DNA of 64,000 nt from Elgaria multicarinata webbii. Lineage: Eukaryota; Chordata; Lepidosauria; Squamata; Anguidae. The notes under the pieces were generated by a model. The model had not been told where the DNA came from. It ran no database searches and was given only the letters and a program-made list of their open reading frames with translations. The position numbers were made by a program, and so were the translations under genes. The stretch covers positions 66,576,681 through 66,640,680 of the forward strand of contig NC_086172.1 of assembly GCF_023053635.1 (NCBI RefSeq), given 5' to 3'. Shown piece after piece: positions 9,501 through 62,639 of this stretch (the first letter of the stretch is position 1; each line of letters opens with the position of its first letter).

Positions 9501-12130
9501 CTATATACAAATATTTTTAGAGAAATTTCCCTTTTTAAAAAAGGTTATTTTCTAGTCAGTCAAGTACACACATCAACACTTAAAATTAAAAGGGCAATAT
9601 CCATTTGTGGCCTTCCGCACTCTGCAAGTACCTCGTTCCGGTCCCCATCAGCCAGCCTCACTGGGCTCAGTACACAAGCAGCCTCTACCACTTGTGTGAT
9701 ATAATATAGTGCTTCTGGTAGCAAGCCTGTAAATGGCCAGAAACACTTGTTGCTGGAAGAGGCAGGGCTCCAAGGACCTCCCCTTATCCAGAAATGAGCA
9801 TTTTAGCTCGTTTTGGGGCTTGTCCCTAGAAGCATTCAAATCACGTCATGAAGGTCGTAGGGGCTGTTTGCAGACCAGTGCTGGCCATGCATGAAAGGCC
9901 CCAATTGGATACTGCCCAGATTATCCAAGAATTTATTTAGCCCTGTACAAAAATGCATCAAGTTATAGATTGGAAAGGGGAGGGAGTTGGCAAGCGCGAA
10001 ATTCACCTTCATACTGATGCTTCACGGTATTTCCAATGTCTGCAAACTTGCGGTCTTCAAAAATCAAGAATTCATGCTGGTCTGCCAGCACTCTCAACTC
10101 TTTTATTACTTCTTGGGTGAAATCATCCAGAATGTCAATGTGAGTTTTCAAGATGCAGATGGAAGGACCCAGAGTGGCAGCTAGCTGGAGTAATTCTTTG
10201 GAGGTGGTCACATCAGCAGAGAGGCACAAGTTAGATTGCTTTTTCTCCATGAGCCTGAGAAGTCGGGCAGCAAGGGGATGAGTGCCTGGCAGCTCAGCCC
10301 GAGCAGCAAAACTCATTTCTTTGCACATTCTTTTCATGGGAACAGTGCCATTTTGCTCAGGAGGTTTAATAATATTCTCCTGAATGAATTTTTTCACCCT
10401 TATCACCATCTCAGGAGCAACTTTTTTCTGCTGCTCAAGGAACTCGAGCATTTGAGACAAGGTACAGATGGAGTGCAGGCGAATCCCATGCTTTTCCAGT
10501 GTGGCTTTCCCTCCTTGCTCTCTGTCCAACAGGACTATGGCATCAGTAACCTTCAACCCCTCTTTCCGAAGGACCTCTGCTGTCTCCAGGACACTTGAAC
10601 CACTGGTAACCACATCTTCGATGATCAGACAAATTTCTCCTGAATTTATTGTGCCCTCCACAAGGCGTTTGGTACCTTTAAAAGAAATAACAACACTTTA
10701 CACTAAACCACCTTTACAAGAAAGCGTTGGATCAGGTAAAAAGAATATTGCTGTTATTAAAAAAGAAACGGGCAATACATCAATTATTAATAAATAACTC
10801 CAGTCTGAAACATGTTTATCACTGAAGTGCCTAGATCACAGATTAATTACATCAAAATACTAGCTTTCAAGATTGCTAAAAGCAATAAACAAATATACAT
10901 ATATAGCCCTTTGAAAGTTGCAAGACATGATTATTACAAACCTATTTACTTTCAGGAATAATAATTGCTTATACATCAATATTTACAATACAGATGAAGT
11001 TTGACACTTGTTACCATGATCTTTGGCTTCCTTTCTCCGTATAAGCATTGGGATCTGGTTGTTTGAGCAGATTATTGTAGCTAATGGCAATGCTGTATAC
11101 GGAACACCACACACAGAATCGTACTTGAGTGCAGCATCCTTTGCAGTTTGAAAAAGGAAATCTGCTACCTGAAAAAAATTAAATTAAGAAGTTATTTTAC
11201 TAACACAGCAAAATAACACATCTGGAAACAAAGGATCTGCCAGACAGTGAGAGCAAGGAAGTTTCCAGATCACATGGCTGGAAGTTTCCATTTCAGAATC
11301 AGAGTCCTTTTTGCCAACATTTTGTTACTTCACAGTGCACAAGTAATTCTATCCTCTTGCTTGCATTTAGGCAGCACAGTAACAAGAACTGCTGGGAACT
11401 GTAGGACATTTCCCCCATCTAAACATGCATAGGATTGCACCCTAAACTGTTAAACTTTTAAAGGACAAGACTATTTGCTAGACACAGACCATCAGGACCT
11501 CCTTCCCCTTTCTGGACTTTGCAATACTGCTCTGAAGACTCAAAAAACAAAAAGTACAACAGAAATGTTAAGCTATGACACTGAGCTCTGAGAAGAGTAA
11601 ACTTTACAACAGCCTTCCCCAACATGGTATTCCTCGGATGTTTTGAACTTCAATTCCCCCCAGCCTAAGCTAGCATGGCCAAAGGTCAAGAATGCTGGGA
11701 GCTGTAGTCCAGAACAGCTGAACGGCACCGGGCTGCTTTACAACAATCCTGGGGCAGGTCAAGATTATGACACATAGCCTTAAGCCATCAATATCTCCCT
11801 CCCTCACCTATCAGGAGCCGCGGCCAGTTCTAAGCGGCGTCAATGCCCGCCCCTCGGTTTAGTTTCGCGAATACTATTGGCTGCCGATCCTACCCGCATC
11901 GACAGCTCCGCCTTTCTCCTCAACACCTGCCCTTTCCTCCAACCGTCCCGCCCCCGCCCTCTTTCCAACGACCTCGTCCCGTGACTAGCAGTTACCTCGT
12001 TCATCAGAACCGGGTGCGACACGATGACGCGCAAGTCGACATAAACCGGGGAGACAAGGCCGCTCTTGAGCACGAACTCCCCGAAGCGCAGAGCTTGAAC
12101 GCCGTGCAGATCGGATGCCAACCGCTCCAT
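6344..12130 (-). CDS. UMPS: UMP synthase (orotate phosphoribosyltransferase / OMP decarboxylase), six-exon gene
   Basis: Bifunctional cytosolic enzyme of the last two steps of de novo pyrimidine synthesis: orotate plus PRPP gives OMP, then OMP is decarboxylated to UMP. Exons join as 12130-11996, 11168-11015, 10675-10007, 9153-8978, 8330-8216 and 6525-6344, giving 1431 nt and 476 aa against 480 in human. Every donor is GT and every acceptor AG, and the frame is continuous. The PRPP loop [11 protein letters not shown] and the decarboxylase core [13 protein letters not shown], with its Asp-Lys-Asp charge network, are intact, as is the phosphate-binding VGRGI near the C terminus. The ATG at 12130 has G at -3 and +4. 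The frame stays open upstream to an ATG at 12268 inside a CA repeat, but that would add 46 residues without counterpart and place a CRE within the message. KALRN lies upstream on the same strand, and ITGB5 converges from the left. Confidence 0.95.
6695..7490 (+). mobile_element. CR1-group LINE, 3' part, diverged
   Basis: Recognisable blocks of the reptile CR1 3' region occur in order: 'gtggtgcatactggggcaaa', 'gtgaaaaaggcaaatttc', 'aaatctatggtgtagccaca', 'gaatggctaaggcatttgga', 'gggacaactagggaaggaca' and 'aactagaagggctctta'. It is on the plus strand just outside the UMPS last exon and is too decayed to encode protein. Confidence 0.6.
8216..8330 (-). CDS. UMPS: UMPS exon 5 (OMPDC barrel)
   Basis: Reads [19 protein letters not shown], then [10 protein letters not shown], conserved in animal UMPS. 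The acceptor is TTAATAG and the donor AGAG|GTGAGC. Length is 115 nt. Confidence 0.93.
8978..9153 (-). CDS. UMPS: UMPS exon 4 (OMPDC barrel)
   Basis: Reads [20 protein letters not shown] and later [20 protein letters not shown], aligning with human GIFKIASWADLVNAHVVPG and [18 protein letters not shown]. The acceptor is CTTTTAG and the donor GTG|GTAAGC. Confidence 0.93.
9592..9917. mobile_element. Candidate non-autonomous DNA transposon in UMPS intron 3
   Basis: The ends are inverted: GGGCAATATCCATTTGTGG on the left and, read from the right, GGGCAGTATCCAATTGGGG. About 17 of 21 bases match. Length is about 326 bp with no coding capacity. Target duplications are not clear, so the superfamily is open. 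Confidence 0.45.
10007..10675 (-). CDS. UMPS: UMPS exon 3 (PRPP loop, inter-domain linker, OMPDC core)
   Basis: This large 669-nt exon codes [10 protein letters not shown], the PRPP-binding [11 protein letters not shown], the linker, then LCLSADV and the catalytic [14 protein letters not shown]. The donor is TATGAAG|GTGAAT. It covers the end of OPRT and the start of the decarboxylase. Confidence 0.95.
11015..11168 (-). CDS. UMPS: UMPS exon 2 (OPRT)
   Basis: Begins VADFLFQTA and contains [12 protein letters not shown] and the PRPP-pocket stretch [11 protein letters not shown]. The acceptor is TTTTTTCAG and the donor CATG|GTAACA. Length is 154 nt, ending after the first base of a glycine codon. 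Confidence 0.93.
11610..11735. mobile_element. hAT-like MITE in UMPS intron 1, 8-bp target duplication CTTTACAA
   Basis: The 126-bp element is flanked by exact CTTTACAA at 11602-11609 and 11736-11743. The left end is CAGCCTTCCCCAACATGG and the right end GGCACCGGGCTG. The arms are an inverted pair around 'agctagcatggccaaaggtc'. The 8-bp duplication marks it as hAT. It is the clearest copy of a family seen many times in this window. Confidence 0.82.
11996..12130 (-). CDS. UMPS: UMPS exon 1 (start codon, OPRT N-terminus)
   Basis: Forty-five codons from ATG, containing [18 protein letters not shown], which aligns with the human GDFVLKSGLSSPIYIDLR. The donor is GAG|GTAACT. The exon ends in phase 0 and lies in the CpG island. 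Confidence 0.93.
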
Positions 12131-12204
12131 CGCGTGCGCGCTTCCCTCGTGGCGCGCGAGCAAGAGAGAACAGCGCCTGCGCCGAGGAGTTGGTCGCTGA
12201 ACAA

Positions 12205-12212
12205 TGACGTCA
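12205..12212. promoter_or_regulatory. CRE palindrome TGACGTCA
   Basis: A perfect CREB/ATF site lies 75 bp upstream of the UMPS ATG. Such sites usually sit close to the transcription start in CpG-island promoters, which supports the start at 12130. Function is inferred from the motif only. Confidence 0.6.
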
Positions 12213-12637
12213 CCAAAAAGCGCTTCTTGCAGACTATGGCATGCAAAGCAACACACACACACACACATTTGCAGGTGCCTCTCTCCCCCCCCCGTGGGGG
12301 TGCCTCTCTCCCTCCCCTCCAGCCTCCCCCTCTAGTAGAGCCACAGCCACCTTTCCAACTGCATCGCCCGCCCCCGCCCCCTTTGCTCCAGGCGCAGCTT
12401 CTCTTGCCAAAGCCCCAGCGCGCACTGGGGAAAGAGAGAGAGAGTTGCTGGGGTGGCAGCAGCGGCTTGGGCGCTTGCGGGGACAAGTTGTGGAAAACGT
12501 GTAAAAGTGAGGGGCTGGGCCCGGCTGCAGGGGGAGGGCAGGAAGGGGCGAGCGAAAAGTCTTACCTGCACTTGGGGCTGCTTTGCTTGACTTTCCAAGT
12601 ATAGCGGAATGTGTGTGTTTGGGATGGAGGCTTGTGG

Positions 12638-12649
12638 TGCGCATGCGCC
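12638..12649. promoter_or_regulatory. NRF1-like palindrome TGCGCATGCGCC
   Basis: It contains the perfect core GCGCATGCGC and differs from the full NRF1 consensus at one end position. It lies about 510 bp upstream of the UMPS start codon. Confidence 0.45.
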
Positions 12650-13184
12650 ATCAAAGTGATCCGGGATCTCCCGCGCGCTCTCCCCTTTGCTTTGATTATT
12701 GATTTTTCCTATTTCTAACCGAGGGGCAGGCAGCCCACAAAACCTGGACCGGAATTTAGCCACCATCTGCCCCCTCTCTGGCAGTGGAAAGCGGGGGTGA
12801 GGGGGGGGGGAAGAAGAAGAAAATAAGTAGTAGTTAGGGAGCGGGGGCGGGGAAGAGAGAGAGGAAGAAAAAGGCACGGAATGGACTCTGTTCTAAGTAG
12901 GCAGAGAACTCTGGCTAAGGAGAGATGCCTGCAAAACCCGGAATTGGATATAAATACCCTGGCAACCTTATTATTGTGGTTGGTGCCCTACGCCTGGCTA
13001 AGTGCAATTTCTCCCCTTTCCAGTCGTCCTCCTTTTTTCACTCTGCTTCTGTCCCTTTTCAAGATGAAATCTAGGTACACTTTTGCCATCCTTGTTTCCT
13101 AGCCACAGACTTTAGTAGGTGTCCATATAGCAGGAGATAAACGTTCAGCAGGGCATCTGCAGACAAGCTGCTTTCTTTCAAACA

Positions 13185-13236
13185 TTTATTATTATTATTA
13201 TTATTATTAGTAGTAGTAGTAGTAGTAGTAGTAGTA
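13185..13236. repeat. (ATT)n(TAG)n compound microsatellite
   Basis: A run of ATT units passes into about ten TAG units. Confidence 0.95.
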
Positions 13237-13274
13237 CATTTTATTAGAAAGTTTACATATTTTGATGGACTACT

Positions 13275-13584
13275 TGTTATGAGTTAGCAAAGAGCTTAGT
13301 ATCAAGAATCCTATTCTTGTATTTCTGAATTTAATGTATATCTTGGGAAAGTGACATATGGATTACATATTGGAATGTAATCTAGCAAAGGGAGAATAGG
13401 ATGTTTTCAGAGGACTTTTGAAATGTATAAAAGATTGCCAGGTATTGAGAGATGGCAGAGAGAGCCTGGATTTTGGTTCACTGGACTATCTCTCTCCGAC
13501 ACGTGTCGCTCTGAATAAAACCATTGTGTCTGAACCTGCCTGCCTGGATAAATCTTCCTTTAAGCCCTGGTCATTTCCGTGACA
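13275..13584 (+). mobile_element. Probable solo LTR of an endogenous retrovirus (fossil)
   Basis: A stretch of about 310 bp starts TGTTATGAG and ends CGTGACA. In the expected order it has a TATA box (GTATAAAAG at about 13424), a short segment, an AATAAAA poly(A) signal at about 13516, and a U5-like end. No internal retroviral sequence adjoins it, so it would be a solo LTR. A matching 5-bp target duplication was not seen, so the limits and the family are uncertain. Confidence 0.42.
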
Positions 13585-14302
13585 ATTTCTCTGTACAACA
13601 CATACTGAAAACAATGCTCTAACCTAACCTCAGTGATATGGTAGTTTTCTCCATGCAGTGATTATTTACTTATTTATTGTATAGAGTTCAGTTCTGCCGC
13701 CTCCCATCTGCCACGTGAAATGGGATACACAGCACCATCAGATTTACTGGCACAATGAGAACTAGGGCACTGTCTGCAGTAAAAAAATTAATCTGTTGAA
13801 GCATCTTCTTTTGGCCCTACGTCTTATACAGGTATTTTTAGAAGTGAGCAATCTGGCCTACCTAAACTCAGCTTTCTTACGCTGGAACCAGGATGTCACA
13901 ACTTCGTCATGTAGCAAAATTTAAATTCGTTAGAACCAAGATTGTGAATATCAACAATTGCAGAACATGTATTTGCCCAAATATAGTACGGCTGCAGCAC
14001 TCTCATTTCTCATAGTGCAAGGTTCACATTATTGTCATTAAGCATGTGCCCCAGAAATCACAAGAAACCGTAGCCTTTGGAGGAGAAAATAATCTATATG
14101 GCTGGGACTTATATTTTAAAACTAATAGCATTGTATACTCTCAATGTGTAGCAAGTTGTTTTAAAGTTAATTTGTCGTAATATAATTACGACAGGGAATG
14201 CATAAATAAGCAATATGGTATTTATGTGCCATTCTGGAATTTATAACAATGCAATGAAAGACATATTCATTGTGTTTCTTGAATATGCACCACATAGCCA
14301 AG

Positions 14303-14388
14303 TCCTGTACATGTTTACTCAGAAGTAAGTCCCACCATATTCAAGAGGATTTACTCCTAAGGAAGTGTAAATAGGATTGCAGCTTAAT
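14303..14388. repeat. Short palindromic repeat, 'AGTAAGTCCC' family
   Basis: Contains ACATGTTTACTCAGAAGTAA and ends GTAAATAGGATTGCAGC, in the same arm order as the other copies in this window. Confidence 0.6.
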
Positions 14389-14805
14389 TCACTCCAGGGT
14401 GGTACAGGTCAAACTAAAGGCTTCTGTTTACTGAATTTATTATATCCGGCTTAATTTTATCAGAGCTTTTATATTTTAAAACAACAACAAAAGGCCCAGC
14501 ACACAATCTTTTGTATATTGTATTTATAAGGAAGGCAGTCACCTCAAATGTAGATTTTACATCAGTAGGTGACATATTCTGCCAAAGAATAAGAACATGT
14601 TAAGAGCAGGAAATCACTTTACAACATTACACATGAAGGGTCAGAAGTATAAATAAAATATTTACAAAATGTATCTTTAGAAAACACATATGAATATAAA
14701 ATGAAATCAACAATAAAATGAGATAATAACACTTAAGGCAGACCAGCAAAAGACTGAAAATCTTTAAGGCTTTGGAATTCGTTTGCACCTTAAAAAATGT
14801 GAGGC

Positions 14806-14994
14806 TCTTAGAATCGTGGAATTCTAATGTTGGAAGGAACCTTGGAGGTTGTCTGGTCCAACCCCCTGCTCAGTACAGGAATCCTGCAACTACAAGCATC
14901 CTTGACAAGTGGCTGTGCAGCCACTGTTTAAACATCTCCAGCAATGAGCCCCCTCTTGATAATCTAGTCCCCATCACCACCACTAATCACATAA
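14806..14994 (-). mobile_element. CR1-group LINE 3' end fragment
   Basis: Reads 'gttggaaggaaccttggagg', 'tggtccaaccccctgctcag' and 'aggaatcctgcaac', the antisense of a reptile CR1 3' end. It is more diverged than the copies at 26811 and 32806. Confidence 0.7.
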
Positions 14995-15016
14995 TAATTG
15001 CAAGTATTTTAACCGC

Positions 15017-15184
15017 ACAGTCCTGTACATGTTTACTCAGAAGTAAGTCCCATTGAGTTCAAGGAGACTTGCTTATGAGTTAGGATGCAAACAGTGCCAT
15101 CATACATTTCTACTCAGAAGTCAACCCCTTTGCATTCAATGGGACCTACTCCCAGGTAAGTTTCCATAGGACTGCAGCCTAAAA
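15017..15184. repeat. Two adjacent copies of the 'AGTAAGTCCC' palindromic repeat
   Basis: ACTCAGAAGTAAGTCCCATT appears first. It is followed by a second unit with CTACTCAGAAGTC and CTACTCCCAGGTAAGTTTCC, ending ATAGGACTGCAGCC. Confidence 0.65.
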
Positions 15185-15792
15185 GGTGTATTTGTAGTTG
15201 TCTGCTCTGTCCTTTGCATGTCAGACCTTATTTTCAGTAGAAGAATTACAGTGGAGTAACCTGTGAGAAAAAGCAAACAGAACAGTTTGCTAGAAAGAGA
15301 AGTAAAAGCACCAGCACTGAAAAATAGGGCATGAAGACAAGATATGGCTTAAAATGCTTGTTTCTACCAGCTTCAAAGTATAAACCCACAAATGACAGAA
15401 TCCTGACATCAAGTTAACAGTCACCAGTAAAATTATTCCAGAATAGCGATTTGATATTTGACGGCAAATGTATGAAAGGGATAATATATTATTTCCTTAG
15501 GAAAGCACCATTTCCTGATGAATCATAAACAATCAGAATGGGCGATAAACCAGATCCCATCTATAAATGGATGGGGGAAAAAGGCTGTCCATGAAATGGC
15601 ACTCAAAAATCAGATTACGTATAGAAATTCCTAATTACAAACCAGTTGCCCCAAACAAGTGCTAGTCACACTTTGTTACTTGCAACTCGTGGTCCCAAAT
15701 GGAACATGCATCTGCATCAGACACATCTCACAAATTCAGTGAGGGCCACGCAAACATTGAAATGTGCAGCCAGTCTTAAGTTTCTTCATTAA

Positions 15793-15924
15793 GGGCACAT
15801 CCTATGCATGTTTAGACAGAAAAAAGTTCTACAACTCCCAGCATTACCCAGTCAACATGATTGGCTGAGGAATGCTGAGAATTCTAGGACTTATTTCTGT
15901 CTAAAAATGCATAGGACTGTGCCC
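15793..15924. mobile_element. Harbinger-like MITE, target duplication TAA
   Basis: The 132-bp palindrome starts GGGCACATCCTATGCATG and ends in its near complement CATAGGACTGTGCCC. TAA lies on both sides at 15790-15792 and 15925-15927. A 3-bp TAA duplication with GGGC ends fits PIF/Harbinger. Half copies lie near 17946 and 40005. Confidence 0.65.
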
Positions 15925-16593
15925 TAAAAATATTAACACAAAAAACAGTATTTCAGGCATTTTCATACGAGGCTCAAATTACTCTTTCATGTTATCAAAT
16001 GATCACTGTTAATGCAGAAGAGAAGCATTTGTAATGCAAATGAATATTCTGGACAGTGTAGGTTTTACATTCACATTGCAAAGCCCTTTGACGCAAAAAC
16101 AGCTTTGTGCCTGAGAAAACACCTTCAGACTTAGGTTTATTCCATGGCAAAACAGCAGCGATGTACCCAATGGTTGTCTCAAATTCTATCCATTTGCTTG
16201 CAGTAGAGATTCAAATATTTGTTTCCCCTGGTCATTATTTTATAGTAATACAGTGTACCAAAGAAATTTATTTTGTAGAAATACCTCAATGAGAGTTAGC
16301 CTAGAATACATTTTGCATTTCTTAAGGATCACAAAGAAAGGACCAAAAACAGGTGCACAAAGGTTGATTAACTCTTCCTTGTATACATCGGACAGAGTGA
16401 AATGTAAGAAGGCTTTCACAGCTAAAAGGAGCAAGTTAATATGACAAAGATCCATCTCTCTTTTATCATATGATATTTAAAAGTTGTAATGATTTACTTA
16501 CATTGATCTCAGTCCAGCTAAAGTGATCCAAGACATGCTGTGCGACCACATCAAAGCTTATTCTGTATTCTTCATTTCAAAGGCTATACATTT

Positions 16594-16665
16594 GAGTTTA
16601 CTCCTCAGTAAATATGCATAGGATTTCAGCTTAGGTCTCATTAAAAGCAATAGGATTTAAGTTGC
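16594..16665. repeat. Diverged 'AGTAAGTCCC' palindromic repeat
   Basis: Contains GTTTACTCCTCAGTAAATAT then GCATAGGATTTCAGC. Confidence 0.5.
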
Positions 16666-17645
16666 ATTTCAGTGGAGTTCAGTCACAACTAACTTTACTT
16701 GGATCTTGGCCATTGTTTTTCCCTGAGCCCCCATGTCTGGCCTCTGCATGATTGTCGGTGCCTTGAGGAAATTGTGACAACTAAAAGCAACCTAAGGATT
16801 TGATCCTATCCTATCCTTACTATAACGTCAGTGGTTTATATGATCCTTGCCATGATATTCAAAAGCTTGACACAAGTTTCTTGAGTAAAATAATAGGTAA
16901 CGGGGAAAACATTGCTCATTGAGAAGTTTAAAGGAAAGGACTTCGGTTTCTTTTCCTAAGGAGAGACACCCTGCTTTGTTAAACCGTATTTTCTAGCCAA
17001 ATAATCTGAAATAAATTCTCTTTCCTATACCTGCTCCTTTATTGATTACTTCTTGTCTGGTAAGGAAAGAAACAAACTTCCAATAATGTGTTCGTCATTT
17101 TTGCCTTTCCCACAGTACTAAAAGCATTTACAGCTCCTGATCTGGCAATACAAGTTCAATGGGGAAAAGGGGGTGGGGAAAATAGTTTTAAAAAACAGGG
17201 AAACGAAAACATGTATTAATTTGAGTCAGGATGATTACTGTTTAAACGTTACTTGGGGCTTATAAAAGCTGTGGCTTCTATTGGCTACAGAAGGAAAGAG
17301 GGTGCAAAGTAAAAACAAGAAGAGAGAAAGCCTACAAGAAGCACTGGGAATATGTAACTTTTGCAATGAAGTAAAATGCCCAGTTCAACCATAACAATCT
17401 CTGCTCTTCATTTCCTGCTTTTGTAAAGAACAATTCCTCGTGACATCTGAACTAAGAAACTTTGGTTAAGGCTGTCTACAAGCCAAGATATCAAACCAGG
17501 AGCCTGGTGCAATAAGCCATGGGTTATTGACTGGGATTGTTAAATCTGAAACAGGCCATTGAACACATTCTGCACAATAAACTACAGGTTTCCAGTACCC
17601 CTTGGGGGCTTCCTCTTTTGTTGGTATAAATGACCACAGACCCAC

Positions 17646-17945
17646 AGAAACGGTAGCTCAGTAGTAGAGGACATACTTTGCATGCAGAAGGTTCTGTTGT
17701 TTTCAACGGATAATCTGCCAAACTCACCAAAAATGTGGTAATAAACCTAAATCGAGTGATAAAACAGTGCTCTCTGCTGGCATTACCAATGTAACACATG
17801 GGAGGGAACCAGTCATGGGGCGGGTGTGTGTATTTTGCCCATCGTTAAAGTGTGAAGACTCCAAAAGAGAGAGCCTTGGTAAGGCTATGGGATTTTTTGC
17901 TAGAGAAGTCCTCAGTATAAGGCAGCTTTCTATATTCTCAAAGGT
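17646..17945 (+). mobile_element. tRNA-derived SINE, old and decayed
   Basis: The head is GGTAGCTCAGTAGTAGAGG with GCATGCAGAAGGTTC. The end is CAGTATAAGGCAGCTTTC. It is the same family as the cleaner copy at 54082, with an unrelated or strongly diverged middle. Confidence 0.6.
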
Positions 17946-18002
17946 GCCATCCTATGCATGTTTAGACAGAAAAAGACCTACAACTCCCAGCATGCCTCTC
18001 TG
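17946..18002. mobile_element. Half copy of the 15793 Harbinger-like MITE
   Basis: Contains CCATCCTATGCATGTTTAGA and CTACAACTCCCAGCATG, matching the left arm of the element at 15793-15924. The right arm is missing. Confidence 0.55.
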
Positions 18003-18262
18003 TTGTTTCCTTTCTTGACTTTCTATTCAAGTCTTAGTTATAATGCAGCCTCAGATAAAAGTGCTTGCTGTCTGTAATAGCAAACATCCTTCCTGTGCTT
18101 CACCCAGCAGGATTTTATTATGGAAAAAAGACTGTGTAGGTAGTATGTCAGAGCGCTTATGGTAGGTGCTTACAACACAAGTGGTTATAGGATGTGCTAG
18201 CGACTTGTGCATTGATACCTTGTGCCCCAACAAGTGGATCCCAAATGACCAGGCAAAGTGGG

Positions 18263-18265
<3 letters not shown>

Positions 18266-18293
<28 letters not shown>
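18266..18293. repeat. (TC)n microsatellite
   Basis: About 13 TC units in the KALRN 3' flank. Confidence 0.95.
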
Positions 18294-19684
18294 CCCCCAT
18301 GTAGGAAGAAGATACCACCATGTCCCTGCAAGGTACTAGGTCTATCACCACATAGCAGGTTTTATAGAACTGTAGTTGTTGAGGAAGAGGGGGGAAATAG
18401 GCATGACGAACAGTCGACTGATTCAACTTCTTTGTACAAAAGTACCCTTGGTGTAAAACCGCTGGACTAGTTCCAACAATGACAATACAATATTAATTTA
18501 ATTTGGAATTATTCTTCCAAAGCCACTTAAAATTGTTCAATGATTTATAGGAAACTATTATGCTGCTAAGTGTTTAGTTAATGAGAATGAACTATTGCAA
18601 TTTTAATATTAATAATCCTTTTGAGTTATTCCACACCAGACTTTAGGATTGAATGAAAATACCAGCATAGATATTTGGACAATGGGGCTATGGAGATAGA
18701 TGCATATGTACAAATGTAAACTACCAGTCTTACAGACCAATTTTGAAGCCATAAGCAGAAGAATGGATCCACTATGTTTACCACACTTCGGCCAACTTTG
18801 GATTGATTTCACAACTGAGCAATGTTTAAAACTGAAAAGGAATGAGATCCTTTTCATGTTACAGGCTATATGAGAATTCAACAAATATCCTGCAATAGGA
18901 AAAATCTTGGACATCTAGTTTACAGACACAGCAATTATTTTAACATAGCCTTTTCTCAACGCACAGGTTTTGCAAAAGATTTCTGTACAAGAGATATAAA
19001 AAATTAGTAGAAAATTGTCCCATTGTGCTTCATCAAAACATTTTTTGTTCCAGTGGATTTACCATCTCAGCAGTAGCATATTACTACTTTATGGTAATGT
19101 TGACTGTTAACTTTCAAAGACAGGATCCCGTAGAATACAGAGAGGACTTATTGGCAAAGGTATATCTTGATGTTGATACAGTATACTTAAGTCATATCGC
19201 TGACAAACTTGAATTTATGATAGCCCAAGGGCTATCCTCCGGCAAGGTTAATTCTGACTGTAGATGAGTGAAGTCTGTCTTGTAAGATAGATCTGCCCTT
19301 TGTTAGGACTTGAACAACAATTTCTGAAAAATCTGAAATCTATCCATCCAGTCTGTTTTTCAAGGAACGCTGATTGCAAGAGGGTCAGACTAATTTCTTT
19401 CCAATACATAATTTAAATTTTAATAAGATCAGCAAGGCTGTCCAGGTCTTTTAAAAGGCTGCCTTTCAAAAGCAAGGCAACAGTGTTTTGGTTCCCGTTC
19501 TCAACCGATGTACTTTTTAACATTCATCTGTATTTAACATGACCACAGCATTACAAGAATAAGCCACCCAAGAAGTTGCATATGCAACATCTGAAAGCAC
19601 TGAATTCTAACTAGTTGGATAATGCAATGGCTGGAACAGCACATACACATTCTTGGACATCACATCAAATATAATACTTTATAC

Positions 19685-19709
19685 AGAGAGAGAGAGAGAG
19701 AAAGAGAGA
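19685..19709. repeat. (AG)n microsatellite close to the KALRN stop
   Basis: The AG tract is broken by one AAA. It lies 66 nt beyond the stop codon and is therefore within the KALRN 3' UTR. Confidence 0.9.
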
Positions 19710-19774
19710 TTGTCTGCTTTCTCTCTTCATACCCTATAGCTCTTCAGTGTCAAAGTCAAAGTAGTTATATTGCA

Positions 19775-62561
<42,787 letters not shown>

Positions 62562-62639
62562 CTGCAATGAAAAAAAAATGGGAAGCTATTTTTAAAACCT
62601 CATCCTTCCTCTCTTAACGCTCCTCACTAATAATGCAAA

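Larger units (their letters stand above)
11820..12900. promoter_or_regulatory. CpG island / UMPS promoter
   Basis: GC- and CpG-rich sequence spans UMPS exon 1 and about 770 bp upstream, in contrast to the AT-rich surroundings. It contains a perfect CRE, an NRF1-like palindrome and several GC boxes (for example GGGGGCGGGG near 12842). Overlapping open frames on both strands here are base-composition artefacts. Confidence 0.8.
12900..19774. other. KALRN 3' UTR and KALRN-UMPS intergenic sequence
   Basis: No further coding exon was recognised. The KALRN 3' UTR must run leftward from 19774, but its end cannot be fixed: minus-strand AATAAA hexamers occur near 18114, 17037 and 16268. The stretch also holds a solo LTR fossil, a CR1 fragment, several palindromic repeats, a decayed SINE and microsatellites, listed separately. 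Confidence 0.6.

Noticed and set aside
12131-12268. N-terminal extension of UMPS from the ATG at 12268
   Set aside because: The extension begins in a CA repeat, has no counterpart in the human enzyme and would put the CRE inside the message.
11840-12644. Long overlapping open frames on both strands (up to 253 aa)
   Set aside because: They lie in the CpG island, where stop codons are rare, and their sequences are low-complexity Pro/Arg/Ser. Only the UMPS exon 1 segment (12130-11996) is supported.
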